This document shows positions 21,643 to 31,428 of a stretch of DNA of 64,000 nucleotides, in pieces. The notes beneath the pieces were generated by a model. That model did not search any database. It was not told the origin of the DNA and worked only from the letters and a program-made list of their open reading frames with translations. The stretch's first letter is position 1, and each line of letters opens with the position of its first letter. A program made the position numbers and the translations under genes. Source of the DNA: a virus; IMG/VR virus record IMGVR_UViG_3300046734_000671, positions 1 through 64,000 of that record. One strand, given 5' to 3'.

Positions 21643-22602
21643 ATGAATTTATTAGCAGAAAGAGAGTATTACAAGCCTTTTAACTATCCTTGGGCTTATG
21701 AGCATTACAAAAATCAACAGCACATGCATTGGCTTCCTGATGAAGTCAATCTTGCTGACGATTTAAAGGATTATCGGGAGAAACTAACGCCGGGAAATAA
21801 GAAACTGATTAATCAAATCTTTCGTTTCTTTACTCAGGCAGACGTAGATGTTTGCTGTGGATATGCTACGCATTATCTACCTACGTTTAAACAGCCTGAA
21901 GTAAGAATGATGCTTTCTGCATTTGCTGCAATGGAGGCAGTACATCAAGAAGCGTATTCTTTACTTTTAGAAACTTTAGGGTTTGGAGACGACGAGTACC
22001 AAAAATTTATGGAGCATAAAGCCATGATGGATAAGCATGAACATTTATCTAACTTTGGTATGGATACTCCAATGAATATTGCAAAGACTATGGCTATCTA
22101 TTCTGGATTTACAGAAGGAGTACAGCTATTTAGTTCTTTTGCAATTCTACTGAACTTTCCTCGTCACAATCTTATGAAAGGTATGGGACAGATTGTAACT
22201 TGGAGTATTCGAGATGAGAGTTTGCATGTAGAAGGAATGTCTCAACTATTCCGAACCTTCATTGCAGAAAATCCAGAACTTTGGAATGACGATCTAAAGT
22301 ATGAAATTTATTGTGCAGCAGAGCGTACAGTAGAACTAGAGGATGCTTTTATTGATCTCTGTTTTGAAGGTGCTGATGTTCCTGATCTTACAGCAGAAGA
22401 AGTCAAAGAATATATTCGATATATTGCAGATCGAAGATTGCTTGGTCTTGGTATGAAAAAGATTTTTCATAGTGAAGATAATCCTTTGCCGTGGTTAGAC
22501 TATATGCTGAATGCAGTAGAACATACAAACTTTTTTGAAAATCGTGCTACCGAATATGCTCGAGCTAGCACTACAGGTAACTGGCAAGACATATTTAAAT
22601 AG
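21643..22602 (+). CDS. nrdB: Ribonucleotide reductase class I, small (radical) subunit
   Basis: ATG 21643 has GAAGGG just upstream; GTG 21637 is an alternative. The product (319 residues from the ATG) is a ferritin-like di-iron protein. Ligands are visible: Asp in FTQADVDVCCGY, Glu and His in AMEAVHQEAY with the radical Tyr four residues after that His, Glu in FTEGVQLFSS, and Glu and His in SIRDESLHVEGM. So it should be a standard tyrosyl-radical R2 protein and not a metal-free or Tyr-less variant. The C-terminal tail (NWQDIFK) would dock on NrdA. Confidence 0.93.
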   Translation: MNLLAEREYYKPFNYPWAYEHYKNQQHMHWLPDEVNLADDLKDYREKLTPGNKKLINQIFRFFTQADVDVCCGYATHYLPTFKQPEVRMMLSAFAAMEAVHQEAYSLLLETLGFGDDEYQKFMEHKAMMDKHEHLSNFGMDTPMNIAKTMAIYSGFTEGVQLFSSFAILLNFPRHNLMKGMGQIVTWSIRDESLHVEGMSQLFRTFIAENPELWNDDLKYEIYCAAERTVELEDAFIDLCFEGADVPDLTAEEVKEYIRYIADRRLLGLGMKKIFHSEDNPLPWLDYMLNAVEHTNFFENRATEYARASTTGNWQDIFK

Positions 22603-22610
22603 GAGAACAG

Positions 22611-22880
22611 ATGAAAATTATAAACGAAGACAATCCCACGCTTGTTCTCGGGGGAGAAGAGCATGAGATTGAAAAACTTAATGAGACCTCAAAGTATTAT
22701 ATTGATCAGGTACAGGATCTTAATACACAAATGCTACAAATTAAAGCAAAACTACACCAATGTGAAGTAGCTCGAGCAGGATTTGTAAGTCTATTGGCAT
22801 CAGAGATTGAAGCACAAAATAAAGTGTTTAAGGACGGAGAAAATGAAGAAGGAACTGGAGACGAAGTCAGCAGCGACTGA
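22611..22880 (+). CDS. DUF6447-like small protein (89 aa)
   Basis: It follows nrdB by eight bases with AGGAGA upstream. The product begins with a short beta part (KIINEDNPTLVLGGEEHEIE), continues in a helix pair with YYIDQVQDLNTQMLQIKAKL and HQCEVARAGFVSLLASEIE, and ends acidic. This pattern resembles the DUF6447 family found near replication or tail genes in marine phages; function is unknown. The next gene encodes a related helix pair. Confidence 0.6.
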   Translation: MKIINEDNPTLVLGGEEHEIEKLNETSKYYIDQVQDLNTQMLQIKAKLHQCEVARAGFVSLLASEIEAQNKVFKDGENEEGTGDEVSSD

Positions 22881-23106
22881 TTCTATAGAGCTTCGTCCGG
22901 AGTCGGAGTGGGAAAATGAGGGAGAGGGAGCTACCGAGCCTGCTCCTGCTCCTGCTCCTGACTTATCAGATAGAGCTATCTCATATCTTGCTCAGATTCA
23001 AGATTTACAAGAACAATTAGAGCAAGAGAAGTTAAAAGTTGAACGACTTGAAATGGCAATACGTGGATTCACAATGGCACTTCAAGAAGAAATAAAGGGG
23101 CTCTAA
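22843..23106 (+). CDS. Small coiled-coil protein, paralogue of the preceding gene (87 aa)
   Basis: ATG 22843 follows AGGACGGAGA and overlaps the previous gene by 38 bases; a longer frame from 22807 is less likely. After an acidic, Pro/Ala-rich part (GEGATEPAPAPAPDL) it has AISYLAQIQDLQEQLEQEKL and VERLEMAIRGFTMALQEEIK. These align in register with the helices of the preceding protein, so the two arose by tandem duplication. It is the last plus-strand gene before the convergent terminator. Confidence 0.6.
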   Translation: MKKELETKSAATDSIELRPESEWENEGEGATEPAPAPAPDLSDRAISYLAQIQDLQEQLEQEKLKVERLEMAIRGFTMALQEEIKGL

Positions 23107-23117
23107 GCCCCTTTTTT
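23094..23117. terminator. Bidirectional rho-independent terminator between the convergent arms
   Basis: AAAGGGGCT (23094-23102) and AGCCCCTTT (23106-23114) form a stem with a CTA loop. Six T follow on the plus strand and A-rich sequence on the other side gives a U run for the minus strand. It overlaps the last codons of the gene at 22843-23106 and lies two bases from the end of the last fibre gene, so it serves both transcription units. Confidence 0.88.
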
Positions 23118-23118
23118 A

Positions 23119-24462
23119 TTAGAAAGTTATACTACCGCTTGCAGTAAATTTATATACATTAAAAGATCCGTCAGTAGTTACAGTTGGAGATCCAGTGCTT
23201 GATGCAGCTGTCGAAGTAGTTCTAATAATAACAACTCCGGAACCTCCTGCGCCTCCAGTATTATTGTGCTCTGCACCAGCACCTCCACCTCCCCCAGTAT
23301 TTGCTGTGCCCGGGTAACCGTTACCACTATTTGTTGATGAGTTAACTCCAGCAGCACCACCGCCTTGGCCCCCATCAGCAGGAGATTGACTTGCGGGGTG
23401 GTGAGCACCAGCACCCCCACCAGCATAATAAGTAGCTGTGCCTGTTATGCTTGATTGTAGACCATCACCGCCATGTCCTGGCCCGTCAGTGTTTCCGGCT
23501 TCTCCAGCACCACCACCGCCACCACCAAAATCAGTAGCACTACCATTATCTACTCCGCCCGCAGCGCCGGCATTTCCTTGGCCCGATGTTCCTGTGCCCG
23601 CAGCGCCGCTATTTACAGCACCGCCTCCACCGGAACCTCCATTGCCTCCTGAACCGCCATTATATATTCCTCCTTTACCTCCTCCAATCGCTGTAAGAGT
23701 AGTAAATCCACTACCAGATACTACACTATTTCCACCGTCTGAAGCGGCCCCAGGACCTGTTGCAGAACCATTGCCTCCAGCCCCGACCGTAACTGTGTAG
23801 GTTGTTCCAATAGCAAGAGTACTAGTTCCAGTAAGAAGCCCTCCAGCACCACCTCCACCACCGGACTGGGTACCGCCTCCACCACCACCAGCTACAATTA
23901 AGTATGTAATATCTGGATTAAAAGAAAGACTAAAGTCAACAAAACGAGTAGCACTTGAAATCCCATCAGAAGCACTTAGTCTTGCTTTAAAACTTCCTGC
24001 GTGGCCAGCAGTTGTAGAGGGGTCAAAAGTAAACACTCCTGTACTTTGATTTATAGTTGTATCTGCAGTAAGTTGAGTGGGTCTTGCATTTGTAGCATTT
24101 GCATACGCTATAGCGTAAGTGATAGCAGTTCCTTCAGGATCTACTGCCTGCATTTGTACTGTACTAGTACTACCATCCTTATTTAAAGTATGAGTAGTAG
24201 GAGGCTCAGTATAAACAATCGGAGATTGCCCATCCCCTGCAGCTACACTAGCAAACTCCACTGCATTTGCAGCAGAATTTACTTTTAATGTTTTTCCGCC
24301 CTGCCCGCTAAAGGAAGAAGGAGTATCTGTTAATGCTGCAAAAGTAGTTGTTCCTGAAGCAGGAGCTGTCCACACACCTTTTGTAGAATTATAAGTATAA
24401 GTAGTCCCTCCAAACGTATGTGTGGCGCCGTTCGACGGACTATCTGGAAAGTTAGTTGCCAT
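23119..24462 (-). CDS. Glycine-rich tail fibre/adhesin paralogue (447 aa)
   Basis: Module order: an N-terminal F-P-(D/N)-S-P-S-N-G unit (ATNFPDSPSNGATHTFGG, to about residue 35), a linker (about 40-75), a cadherin/Ig-like domain at about 85-185 (STVQMQAVDPEGTAITYAIA, GSFKARLSASDG), then a glycine-rich domain at about 187-447 (YLIVAGGGGGG, YTVTVGAGGNG, AGGSGVVIIR) ending VYKFTASGSITF. Glycine-rich domains of this type occur in phage adhesins and receptor-binding tips. It is the last gene of the fibre operon and a paralogue of the genes at 29796, 31429 and 34284. Confidence 0.75.
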   Translation of the reverse strand: MATNFPDSPSNGATHTFGGTTYTYNSTKGVWTAPASGTTTFAALTDTPSSFSGQGGKTLKVNSAANAVEFASVAAGDGQSPIVYTEPPTTHTLNKDGSTSTVQMQAVDPEGTAITYAIAYANATNARPTQLTADTTINQSTGVFTFDPSTTAGHAGSFKARLSASDGISSATRFVDFSLSFNPDITYLIVAGGGGGGTQSGGGGGAGGLLTGTSTLAIGTTYTVTVGAGGNGSATGPGAASDGGNSVVSGSGFTTLTAIGGGKGGIYNGGSGGNGGSGGGGAVNSGAAGTGTSGQGNAGAAGGVDNGSATDFGGGGGGAGEAGNTDGPGHGGDGLQSSITGTATYYAGGGAGAHHPASQSPADGGQGGGAAGVNSSTNSGNGYPGTANTGGGGGAGAEHNNTGGAGGSGVVIIRTTSTAASSTGSPTVTTDGSFNVYKFTASGSITF

Positions 24463-24466
24463 TATT

Positions 24467-27130
24467 TTATCCTTGTAAAGCCGCTGTCGGCGCTGTGAAA
24501 TTACTTGTGTATCTTGCTAGACCTTTTGTAATACGAACATCGCTTTGATATCCATTAAAGACTTCCCCGCCTGTAGCACTTGCTCCAATCCTAAATAACT
24601 GAGAAGTATATGTTCTAGCACTTGTAGAGGAGCTGCCTGTTTGAGTGCCGTTCAAAAATAACTTGTGAGTGCCGCTTGCCCGCGTATAAGCCCAGTGATG
24701 CCAATTGTTTGCAGTGACTGCGCTTGACGCTCCTGTAATCAGAAATCCGCCGCTGTATATATAGAGCGCTCCAGCAGTACTGACCGCTACAGACCATCCG
24801 CCAGCATCAGTAAGACTACTCAGTCGGCCATCAACTACCGTGTATAATGCGGAGTTATTTGGTATCCAAAGCCAGCCCTCTATAGTAAAATCTTCAGTAC
24901 CAAAATTTCCTATATCTTGATCATCCGCTTCGATATAATCTCCAGTCCCATCAAAGTACATAGCAGAGCTTAAAAATTTATATTGAGTTGTAGATGATTT
25001 TGTATTTCCTACAAGTTTTACTTTCTTTGAACTTTGAGATTTGTCAATAATACCTGCATCTGTACTCTGTACAAGTAGTTTTGTATTTGTAATTGCTGTA
25101 AGTGGAGTAGTTGGAGGAGTAAAATTACTTGTATAAACTGCTGTGCCTTTCACAAAACGAAGATCTGCTAAAGTTCCTGCAAGTGTGCCGTTAGAGTTAT
25201 TCCATCGCATTATGTGTAAAGGATTTGTGCTATCAAAACCAGCATCAGCAGCATTAGTAACAGTAGCATCTGACTTACCATTTAGATAAATAGCCCACGC
25301 ATTTCCATTTCGGACTACTGCCCAATGAGTCCAAGTATTAAGTGCAATATCAGTTGCAGCAGTAATTATATATGCGCTTGCTGGAGACGAATAAAATTGC
25401 AATTTGCCAGAATTGATTTGAACAATACTTGAAAAATAAGTTTGTCCTACAAGAAAGTTTGCATTACCATATGCAGTGGGGTATACCCACCCTTCTATAG
25501 TAAAGTCAGAGGTTCCTAAATCAAAATCAGAGCTTGCTGCAACTGCCAAGTAATCTCCTGTACCATCAGAATGTAGAGAGCCTCCATGACTTGCTGCTGA
25601 ATATTCTTGGGCATCGTATGGAGAAATGGGTTCTATAGTTGGGTCACCCGCCACAGTTATAGCGTGACCGTCTGTAGAGCCATCAGCTATATAAGGTAAA
25701 TGACAAGTAAGTAACTTAGTATTTGTTACTGCTGTTAAAGGCTCTGTAGGTGCGGTAAACGCAGAAGTATATACAGCGGTGCCTTTTACAAATCTAACAT
25801 CTCTTATATAGCCATTTAAATTATTACCGTATTGATGTGACCCAATTCTAATTCTATTATTAGCATAATTAGTACTATTTGACGCACTATATTTTAAAGC
25901 CCCATCAATATATAAATATATAGTAGAGGCATCCCTAACAAGGGCTAAATGATACCACTTATTTAAATCAATAATATCGTGATTGGTACCACTTCCTACA
26001 TTTCCTGTTAACCAATCTGAGTCGACTATACCAATACTATCATTTGTGTGGTAATAAAAAATATTCATTACATTAGTTGAACCGCTCATAAGAGCAAGAA
26101 GAGTATACTGTGTATCTGTGTTAACTTTAAACCAGCATTCTAAAGTAAACTGTCCAGTACCGACTTGAAATGCTGAAGTATCTGTAGGAGTTTCTAAATA
26201 GTCCCCGGTACCATCAAAATAAGTAGAATAGCCACCATGTCGATAAGGACTAAATGTAGTTTGATGTGCATCTCCATTTGCTGTAATTGTATGGTTCGAA
26301 GTAGATTTATCGTCAAAAGAAGTATTTACTGCATTGTTTGCTCCTACTGAAGTGATAAGAGCTGTAGTATAATGACTATTTGGTACTGTAAATTGCAATG
26401 TAAATGAAGATGCTGCAGTTGCAATATTTACTCCATCACTTGCACGAAATGTAAGCGAGAAAGTTCCTGCGTAAGCTGTATTTGTTGATGGTGTAATCGT
26501 CCATACATTTGTACTTGCTCCTGTACCTTGAGCCACCGTTGCTATATTCCCCGAAGTATCGCTAGCAATACTGTACGTAATTGGTATTCCTTCCGGATCT
26601 GTAGCAACAATAGTTACAGTAGTTGCTGTACCATCAATTGCAAGATCATAGGTAGCATTTGCACCAGATATAGAAGGATTCGTATTTATAAGTGCAATTT
26701 TATACCATCCGCTACCATTGTAGAAGTATAAAGTATTTGTTGCAGTTACAAATGCTTGATCTCCTGCAGCAGGAGATGACAGGGCCAGAAGCGCAGTTAC
26801 ATTTGCTACAACTGTGGCACTTCCGTCTGCTCCAGCCGCTCCAGCCGCTCCAGCGGATCCTTGTTGTCCAACAACTTCTACCCATTGATTGGAAGAGCCA
26901 TCAGCATAGTATACAAACATACCTCCATCATCAGTATCATACCATAAATCGCCGTCTGAAGGACTAGAAGGAGCACTATCGCTTGTACTTACAGATGCAC
27001 CTCCACCGCTACCACTGGAACCTGCAGAACTTGTCCAGTATGCTTTTGTAGAATTGTAAGTATAAGTAATTCCATTTATAGTCACCGTATCTGCATTACT
27101 TGGACTATCTGGAAAATTATATAAAGCCAT
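24467..27130 (-). CDS. Tail fibre paralogue with three LamG-like domains (887 aa)
   Basis: The N-terminal unit (FPDSPSNADTVTINGITYTY) is shared with its neighbours. A carrier segment (PSSPSDGDLWYDTDDGGMF, about 50-90) and collagen-like GSAGAAGAAGADG follow. Next is a cadherin/Ig-like domain at about 150-250, then three concanavalin/LamG-like domains, each opening with a Y-x-x-x-FDGTGDYLE-type strand and FTLECWF or FTIEGWV (about 300-465, 500-685 and 725-885). LamG-like domains commonly bind glycans. The last about 75 bases are nearly identical to the end of the next gene, marking a duplication. Confidence 0.78.
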   Translation of the reverse strand: MALYNFPDSPSNADTVTINGITYTYNSTKAYWTSSAGSSGSGGGASVSTSDSAPSSPSDGDLWYDTDDGGMFVYYADGSSNQWVEVVGQQGSAGAAGAAGADGSATVVANVTALLALSSPAAGDQAFVTATNTLYFYNGSGWYKIALINTNPSISGANATYDLAIDGTATTVTIVATDPEGIPITYSIASDTSGNIATVAQGTGASTNVWTITPSTNTAYAGTFSLTFRASDGVNIATAASSFTLQFTVPNSHYTTALITSVGANNAVNTSFDDKSTSNHTITANGDAHQTTFSPYRHGGYSTYFDGTGDYLETPTDTSAFQVGTGQFTLECWFKVNTDTQYTLLALMSGSTNVMNIFYYHTNDSIGIVDSDWLTGNVGSGTNHDIIDLNKWYHLALVRDASTIYLYIDGALKYSASNSTNYANNRIRIGSHQYGNNLNGYIRDVRFVKGTAVYTSAFTAPTEPLTAVTNTKLLTCHLPYIADGSTDGHAITVAGDPTIEPISPYDAQEYSAASHGGSLHSDGTGDYLAVAASSDFDLGTSDFTIEGWVYPTAYGNANFLVGQTYFSSIVQINSGKLQFYSSPASAYIITAATDIALNTWTHWAVVRNGNAWAIYLNGKSDATVTNAADAGFDSTNPLHIMRWNNSNGTLAGTLADLRFVKGTAVYTSNFTPPTTPLTAITNTKLLVQSTDAGIIDKSQSSKKVKLVGNTKSSTTQYKFLSSAMYFDGTGDYIEADDQDIGNFGTEDFTIEGWLWIPNNSALYTVVDGRLSSLTDAGGWSVAVSTAGALYIYSGGFLITGASSAVTANNWHHWAYTRASGTHKLFLNGTQTGSSSTSARTYTSQLFRIGASATGGEVFNGYQSDVRITKGLARYTSNFTAPTAALQG

Positions 27131-27230
27131 TGTTTACCCCTTTAAAGCCGCTGTCGGCGCTGTGAAATTACTTGTGTATCTTGCTAGACCTTTGGTTATA
27201 CGAACATCGCTTTGGTATCCTGTAAAGAAT
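24478..27230 (-). repeat. Pair of near-identical gene ends in adjacent LamG fibre genes
   Basis: About 70 bases beginning AAAGCCGCTGTCGGCGCTGT at about 24478 recur at about 27142 with only a few changes. They encode the same C-terminal residues (SDVRITKGLARYTSNFTAPT). Longer blocks of similarity cover the third LamG domain of both genes. The feature spans from the first copy to the end of the second. Direct repeats like these allow gene conversion or deletion between paralogues. Confidence 0.75.
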
Positions 27231-29785
27231 TCAGATGCATCGTGTTTAGCTGCTATTGTAAAATTATTATCTGTGTAGTTTCGGACGGTTGTATAAGTAG
27301 TTCCTGTTTGAGTTCCATTTAAAAATACTTTTTGATTTGTGCCGCTTCTTGTAAAAGCCCAGTGGTACCATGTATTTGAAGAAATAGCACTTCCTTTTGC
27401 TCCGATAAATGCTCCGGAATAAACATAAAAGTCTCCTGCACTTATTGCCATAACCCAGCCAGTTGTAGACCCTCCACTAGTTCGTGTTTCTGCGATAGTA
27501 ATATAATTTGAAGGAGATGCTGTTAGATAAAACCATCCTTCTGCTGTAAAATCTGCACTACCAAAATTTCCTATATCTTGATCATCCGCTTCGATATAAT
27601 CTCCAGTACCATCAAAATACATAGAGCTTGAAAGAAACTTTGTTTGAGTTGTAGACGACTTTGTATTTCCTAAAAGTTTAACAAATCGGGGAGTTTGAGC
27701 TTTGTCAATAATACCTGCATCTGTACTCTGCACAAGTAGTTTTGTATTTGTAACTGCTGTGAGAGGCGAAGTAGTAGGAGTGAAATTAGAAGTATAAACT
27801 GCAGTGCCATTTACTACACGAACATCTGATATATTTCCGGTAAATGCTCGTGCTGCTATTGCAGGGTACTGTCCAATTTGTATAAATGTGGGTTGAGTTA
27901 CAGTTCCTGTTTTTGTAACTGTTGTTGCATCTGCTACACCATTTATATATAATTTACAGTTTCCTGAGCTACTTCCATTTCTAACTAAGGCTAAATGAGT
28001 CCATTGATTTAAAGGTAAAGACCCGGTCGCATCAGTATAAGTCATTCCTACATTAAAATGTAATTTTCCATTTGACCTAACAAGAATATTCCATCCTGTG
28101 CTTTGTCCATCGTGAGAAAAGGCCAATATCCCAGAATAATCATTTGTATGTGCAGTACAATAAACCCAACACTCTGCAGTAAAATCCCCTGTGAATGTAA
28201 AGTCAGATCCTCCAGTAATTTCTATACTATCTCCTGTGCCATCACAATTTAACGAGCCTCCATGACTTGCTGCTGCATATTCTATTTCATCAAAAGGAGC
28301 CCAAGGGGCTATAGTTGGATCACCACTAACAGTTAGTGCATGTCCTGTTTCTCCTTCATCTTTTAAATACGGCTTATTAAATATAAGTAGTTTTGTGTTT
28401 GTAACTGCGGTAAGAGTTTCTGTAGGAGCAGTAAAATTACTAGTATATAAACAAGTTCCTTTTATGATTCTAAAGTCTTTTAAATTAGCGGGGCCTAAAG
28501 TTTCTCCTGCACCCCAGCCAGATCTACCAATTCTTGCTCCCACCGTATTTCCGTACGTAAAGTCAAAAGCATTTGTATCTGTATTAGTAGCTACAAGAGT
28601 TCCTCCTTGAAACAATCTACACACATTACTACTATCTCGTGTCAGTGCACAGTGTGTCCAAGTATTTAATGGAATCAATGTAGCAGTTCCAGTAGCAGAA
28701 GTGCCAGTTTGATTGGCATGCATTTGAGGATTTCCTGCACCAACTGCTCTAGTTGCACAAAGAACTCCTGCCATTGCAGGACCTCCAGTAATCCCTGTAT
28801 CATTACCAATAGAAATATAAGGTGCAGTGCTATATCCACTACTATTTGGAGCTATCACTCTTTGAACAGTTCTTGCATAAGAATTTGGAATATAAACCCA
28901 AAACTCAATAGTAAATTCGCCATCTAAATCAAAATCTGCATGATTTGGAGTATCTATCCAATCGCCTGTGCCATCGAACTCCATTGAGTAGCCACCATGT
29001 CGATAAGGACTGAATGTAGTTTGATGAGCATCTCCATTTGCTGTGATTGTATGATTGCTGCTTGATTTATCATCGAATGTAGTATTTACAGCATTATTTG
29101 CACCTACAGATGTTATAAGAGCTGTAGTATATTTTTGATTTACAACTTTAAATTGTAGAGTAAATGATGCTGCTGAAGAAGCAATATTTACACCATCAGA
29201 AGCACGGAAAGTAAGTGAGAAAGTTCCTGCGTGTGCCGTATTTGTTGAAGGAGTAATTGTGAATACGTTTGTGCTTGAACCTGTTCCTTGTGCTACTGTC
29301 GCAGTATTTCCAGAAGTATCAGAAACAATACTATATGTAATTGGCAGTCCTTCGGGATCTGTAGCAGTTATTGTTACAGTCGTAGCAGTACCATCAATCG
29401 CTAAAGCATAACTTGAACTTACACCAGAAATAGTAGGATTGTTATTAATTAATGCAATATTGTACCATCCAGTGCCTGTCCAAATATATAAACGATTTGT
29501 AGCAGTTACATACGCCATATCGCCAGCAGTGCCGCTTGTAGGCAATGCTGCAATGTTTGCGTATACTGCGGTTCTTGCTGCGGATTCGCCAGCACCTATA
29601 AGAGTTCTAACCTCTGCTCCGGTAATACCAGATACTAGACTAGGAGTAGAGCCATCTGTTGTAATTGCTGGATTTCCCGTTGCAGTAGGATTCCACACTC
29701 CCGCAGTGCCGTCATATGTAAATGTCTGGCCTGCTGCTGTATGAGTTGCCCCGTTTGATGGGCTATTTGGAAAATTTATTGCCAT
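27134..29785 (-). CDS. Tail fibre paralogue with three LamG-like domains (883 aa)
   Basis: Layout is as in the gene at 24467: N-terminal FPNSPSNGATHTAAGQTFTY, a linker containing AEVRTLIGAGESAARTAVYA, a cadherin/Ig-like domain (about 100-220), and three LamG-like domains (YSMEFDGTGDWIDTPNHADF; LNCDGTGDSIEITGGSDF; MYFDGTGDYIEADDQDIG). The first two LamG domains differ much from those of its neighbour while the last is nearly the same. This indicates exchange of the binding domains on a shared frame. Glycan or surface binding on the host is inferred. Confidence 0.78.
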   Translation of the reverse strand: MAINFPNSPSNGATHTAAGQTFTYDGTAGVWNPTATGNPAITTDGSTPSLVSGITGAEVRTLIGAGESAARTAVYANIAALPTSGTAGDMAYVTATNRLYIWTGTGWYNIALINNNPTISGVSSSYALAIDGTATTVTITATDPEGLPITYSIVSDTSGNTATVAQGTGSSTNVFTITPSTNTAHAGTFSLTFRASDGVNIASSAASFTLQFKVVNQKYTTALITSVGANNAVNTTFDDKSSSNHTITANGDAHQTTFSPYRHGGYSMEFDGTGDWIDTPNHADFDLDGEFTIEFWVYIPNSYARTVQRVIAPNSSGYSTAPYISIGNDTGITGGPAMAGVLCATRAVGAGNPQMHANQTGTSATGTATLIPLNTWTHCALTRDSSNVCRLFQGGTLVATNTDTNAFDFTYGNTVGARIGRSGWGAGETLGPANLKDFRIIKGTCLYTSNFTAPTETLTAVTNTKLLIFNKPYLKDEGETGHALTVSGDPTIAPWAPFDEIEYAAASHGGSLNCDGTGDSIEITGGSDFTFTGDFTAECWVYCTAHTNDYSGILAFSHDGQSTGWNILVRSNGKLHFNVGMTYTDATGSLPLNQWTHLALVRNGSSSGNCKLYINGVADATTVTKTGTVTQPTFIQIGQYPAIAARAFTGNISDVRVVNGTAVYTSNFTPTTSPLTAVTNTKLLVQSTDAGIIDKAQTPRFVKLLGNTKSSTTQTKFLSSSMYFDGTGDYIEADDQDIGNFGSADFTAEGWFYLTASPSNYITIAETRTSGGSTTGWVMAISAGDFYVYSGAFIGAKGSAISSNTWYHWAFTRSGTNQKVFLNGTQTGTTYTTVRNYTDNNFTIAAKHDASEFFTGYQSDVRITKGLARYTSNFTAPTAALKG

Positions 29786-29795
29786 TCTTTACTCC

Positions 29796-31418
29796 TTAGA
29801 AAGTTATGGTACCGTTTGCATTAAATTGGTATACATAGTCACTGCCTACTGTTGTTGCTGTAGGAGAGCCCGTAGTTGATGTTGCCTGTGTAGAGCTACG
29901 AATAATAACTACACCGCTACCTCCAGCAGCACCTGTAACATTTTGACTTCCAGTAATACCTCCGGCACCACCACCGCCTCCAGTGTTTGCAGTACCTGCA
30001 GTACCATTTCCTGGAGAAGTTGCAGCTGCACCACCGCCTCCACTAGCTGTACCTGCGGAAGCACCACCGCCACCACCAGCTCTTTCAACAGAAGATCCAG
30101 TGATTGTAGAAGCTACACCGGCACCACCATTACCCCCGCTATAAGAATTAACGTGAGCATTCTGTCCTACAGCACCGGCTCCACCACCACCGCCTCCTCC
30201 ATAGGGCGCACCACCTGCAGTACCTCCGGCATAGCCTTGATTTGCAGTTCCAGTTCCTGCTGTGCCTTGATAATGGTTACCACCACCTCCGGAACCTCCA
30301 TTACCTCCTGCACTTCCACTAGCAAAACCACCTTTACCGCCTCCCACTGATGTAATTGTGGTCATTGACGCTCCAGTAGTTCTTGCTAAAGAACTGTCTG
30401 CTCCATCTGTTCCTACAGCACTAGCAGTTGCTCCAGTACCTCCTGCTCCTACTGTAATTGTATATACATTACCTGGAGAACCTACTATTGCTGCCTCTGC
30501 GGAGCCTCCTCCACCAGAAGCCTCATTGTTCCAAGAAGCACGATAGCCTCCTGCACCTCCACCACCACCATTTGCATAGGCAGGAAGTGAAGAACCGCCT
30601 CCGCCTCCACCAGCAATTACAAGCCAATGTAATGTATGAGTGAATGCCAAACTAAAATCTACGAAACGAGTAGCATGAGTAATTCCATCTGAAGCACTTA
30701 GCCGTGCTTTGAAACTTCCTGCATGAGCGTTATTTGTAGAAGGATCAAAAGTAAAAGTACCCGTACTTTGATTTATCGTTGTATCTGCTGCGAGTTGATT
30801 TGGTCGTGCATTTGTAGCATTTGCATATGCAATTGCGTAAGTAATTGATGTTCCTTCCGGATCCACTGCTTGCATTTGTACTGTACTAGTACTACCATCG
30901 TTATTCAAAGCATGAGCTGTAGGCGGCTCAGTGTAAACAATTGGAACTTGTCCATATCCAGTAGCAGCAGCTCCTGCGGCCCCCGCAGCCCCAGTAGCTC
31001 CAGCAGGTCCAGATATACCAACCCATTGACTTGAGTCTCCATCATTATAGTATACATATAATGCACTTGTATCTGACCTATACCATAAGTCTCCTGCACT
31101 TGGAGAGGAGGGAGCAGTATCCGATGCTGTTACAGATGCTCCCCCACTACCACCACTACCAGAAGGATTTGTTTGAACCCACTGATTTGAAGAACCATCT
31201 TGATAGTATAAAAATGTTTTTAGTACACTTGGGTCAAACCATAAATCTCCAGCAGAAGGACTAGTGGGAGCTGTTTCTGATACAGTTACAGATGCTCCGC
31301 CACCCGACCCTCCGGCCGGACCGGTCCATGCCCCCATTGTAGAGTTATACGTATAAGTATTTCCTCCAAAAGTATGAGTTGCTCCGTTGGCGGGGCTATT
31401 TGGAAAATCTGTTGCCAT
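29796..31418 (-). CDS. Glycine-rich tail fibre/adhesin paralogue (540 aa)
   Basis: After the N-terminal unit (FPNSPANGATHTFGGNTYTY) come two copies of a carrier segment (APTSPSAGDLWFDPSVLKTF and APSSPSAGDLWYRSDTSALY), a short collagen-like GATGAAGAAGAA, a cadherin/Ig-like domain (about 160-265) and a glycine-rich domain (LHWLVIAGGGGGG onward) ending YVYQFNANGTITF. An AGGAG site precedes its start; the same TTAGGAGTAAAGAATG-type leader precedes the gene at 27134. Confidence 0.75.
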   Translation of the reverse strand: MATDFPNSPANGATHTFGGNTYTYNSTMGAWTGPAGGSGGGASVTVSETAPTSPSAGDLWFDPSVLKTFLYYQDGSSNQWVQTNPSGSGGSGGASVTASDTAPSSPSAGDLWYRSDTSALYVYYNDGDSSQWVGISGPAGATGAAGAAGAAATGYGQVPIVYTEPPTAHALNNDGSTSTVQMQAVDPEGTSITYAIAYANATNARPNQLAADTTINQSTGTFTFDPSTNNAHAGSFKARLSASDGITHATRFVDFSLAFTHTLHWLVIAGGGGGGSSLPAYANGGGGGAGGYRASWNNEASGGGGSAEAAIVGSPGNVYTITVGAGGTGATASAVGTDGADSSLARTTGASMTTITSVGGGKGGFASGSAGGNGGSGGGGNHYQGTAGTGTANQGYAGGTAGGAPYGGGGGGGAGAVGQNAHVNSYSGGNGGAGVASTITGSSVERAGGGGGASAGTASGGGGAAATSPGNGTAGTANTGGGGGAGGITGSQNVTGAAGGSGVVIIRSSTQATSTTGSPTATTVGSDYVYQFNANGTITF

Positions 31419-31428
31419 TCTTTACTCC

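Noticed and set aside
23438-23800. Plus-strand open frame rich in proline
   Set aside because: It is the complement of the glycine-rich domain of the fibre gene on the minus strand; Gly codons read backward give Pro codons. There is no promoter or ribosome binding site.
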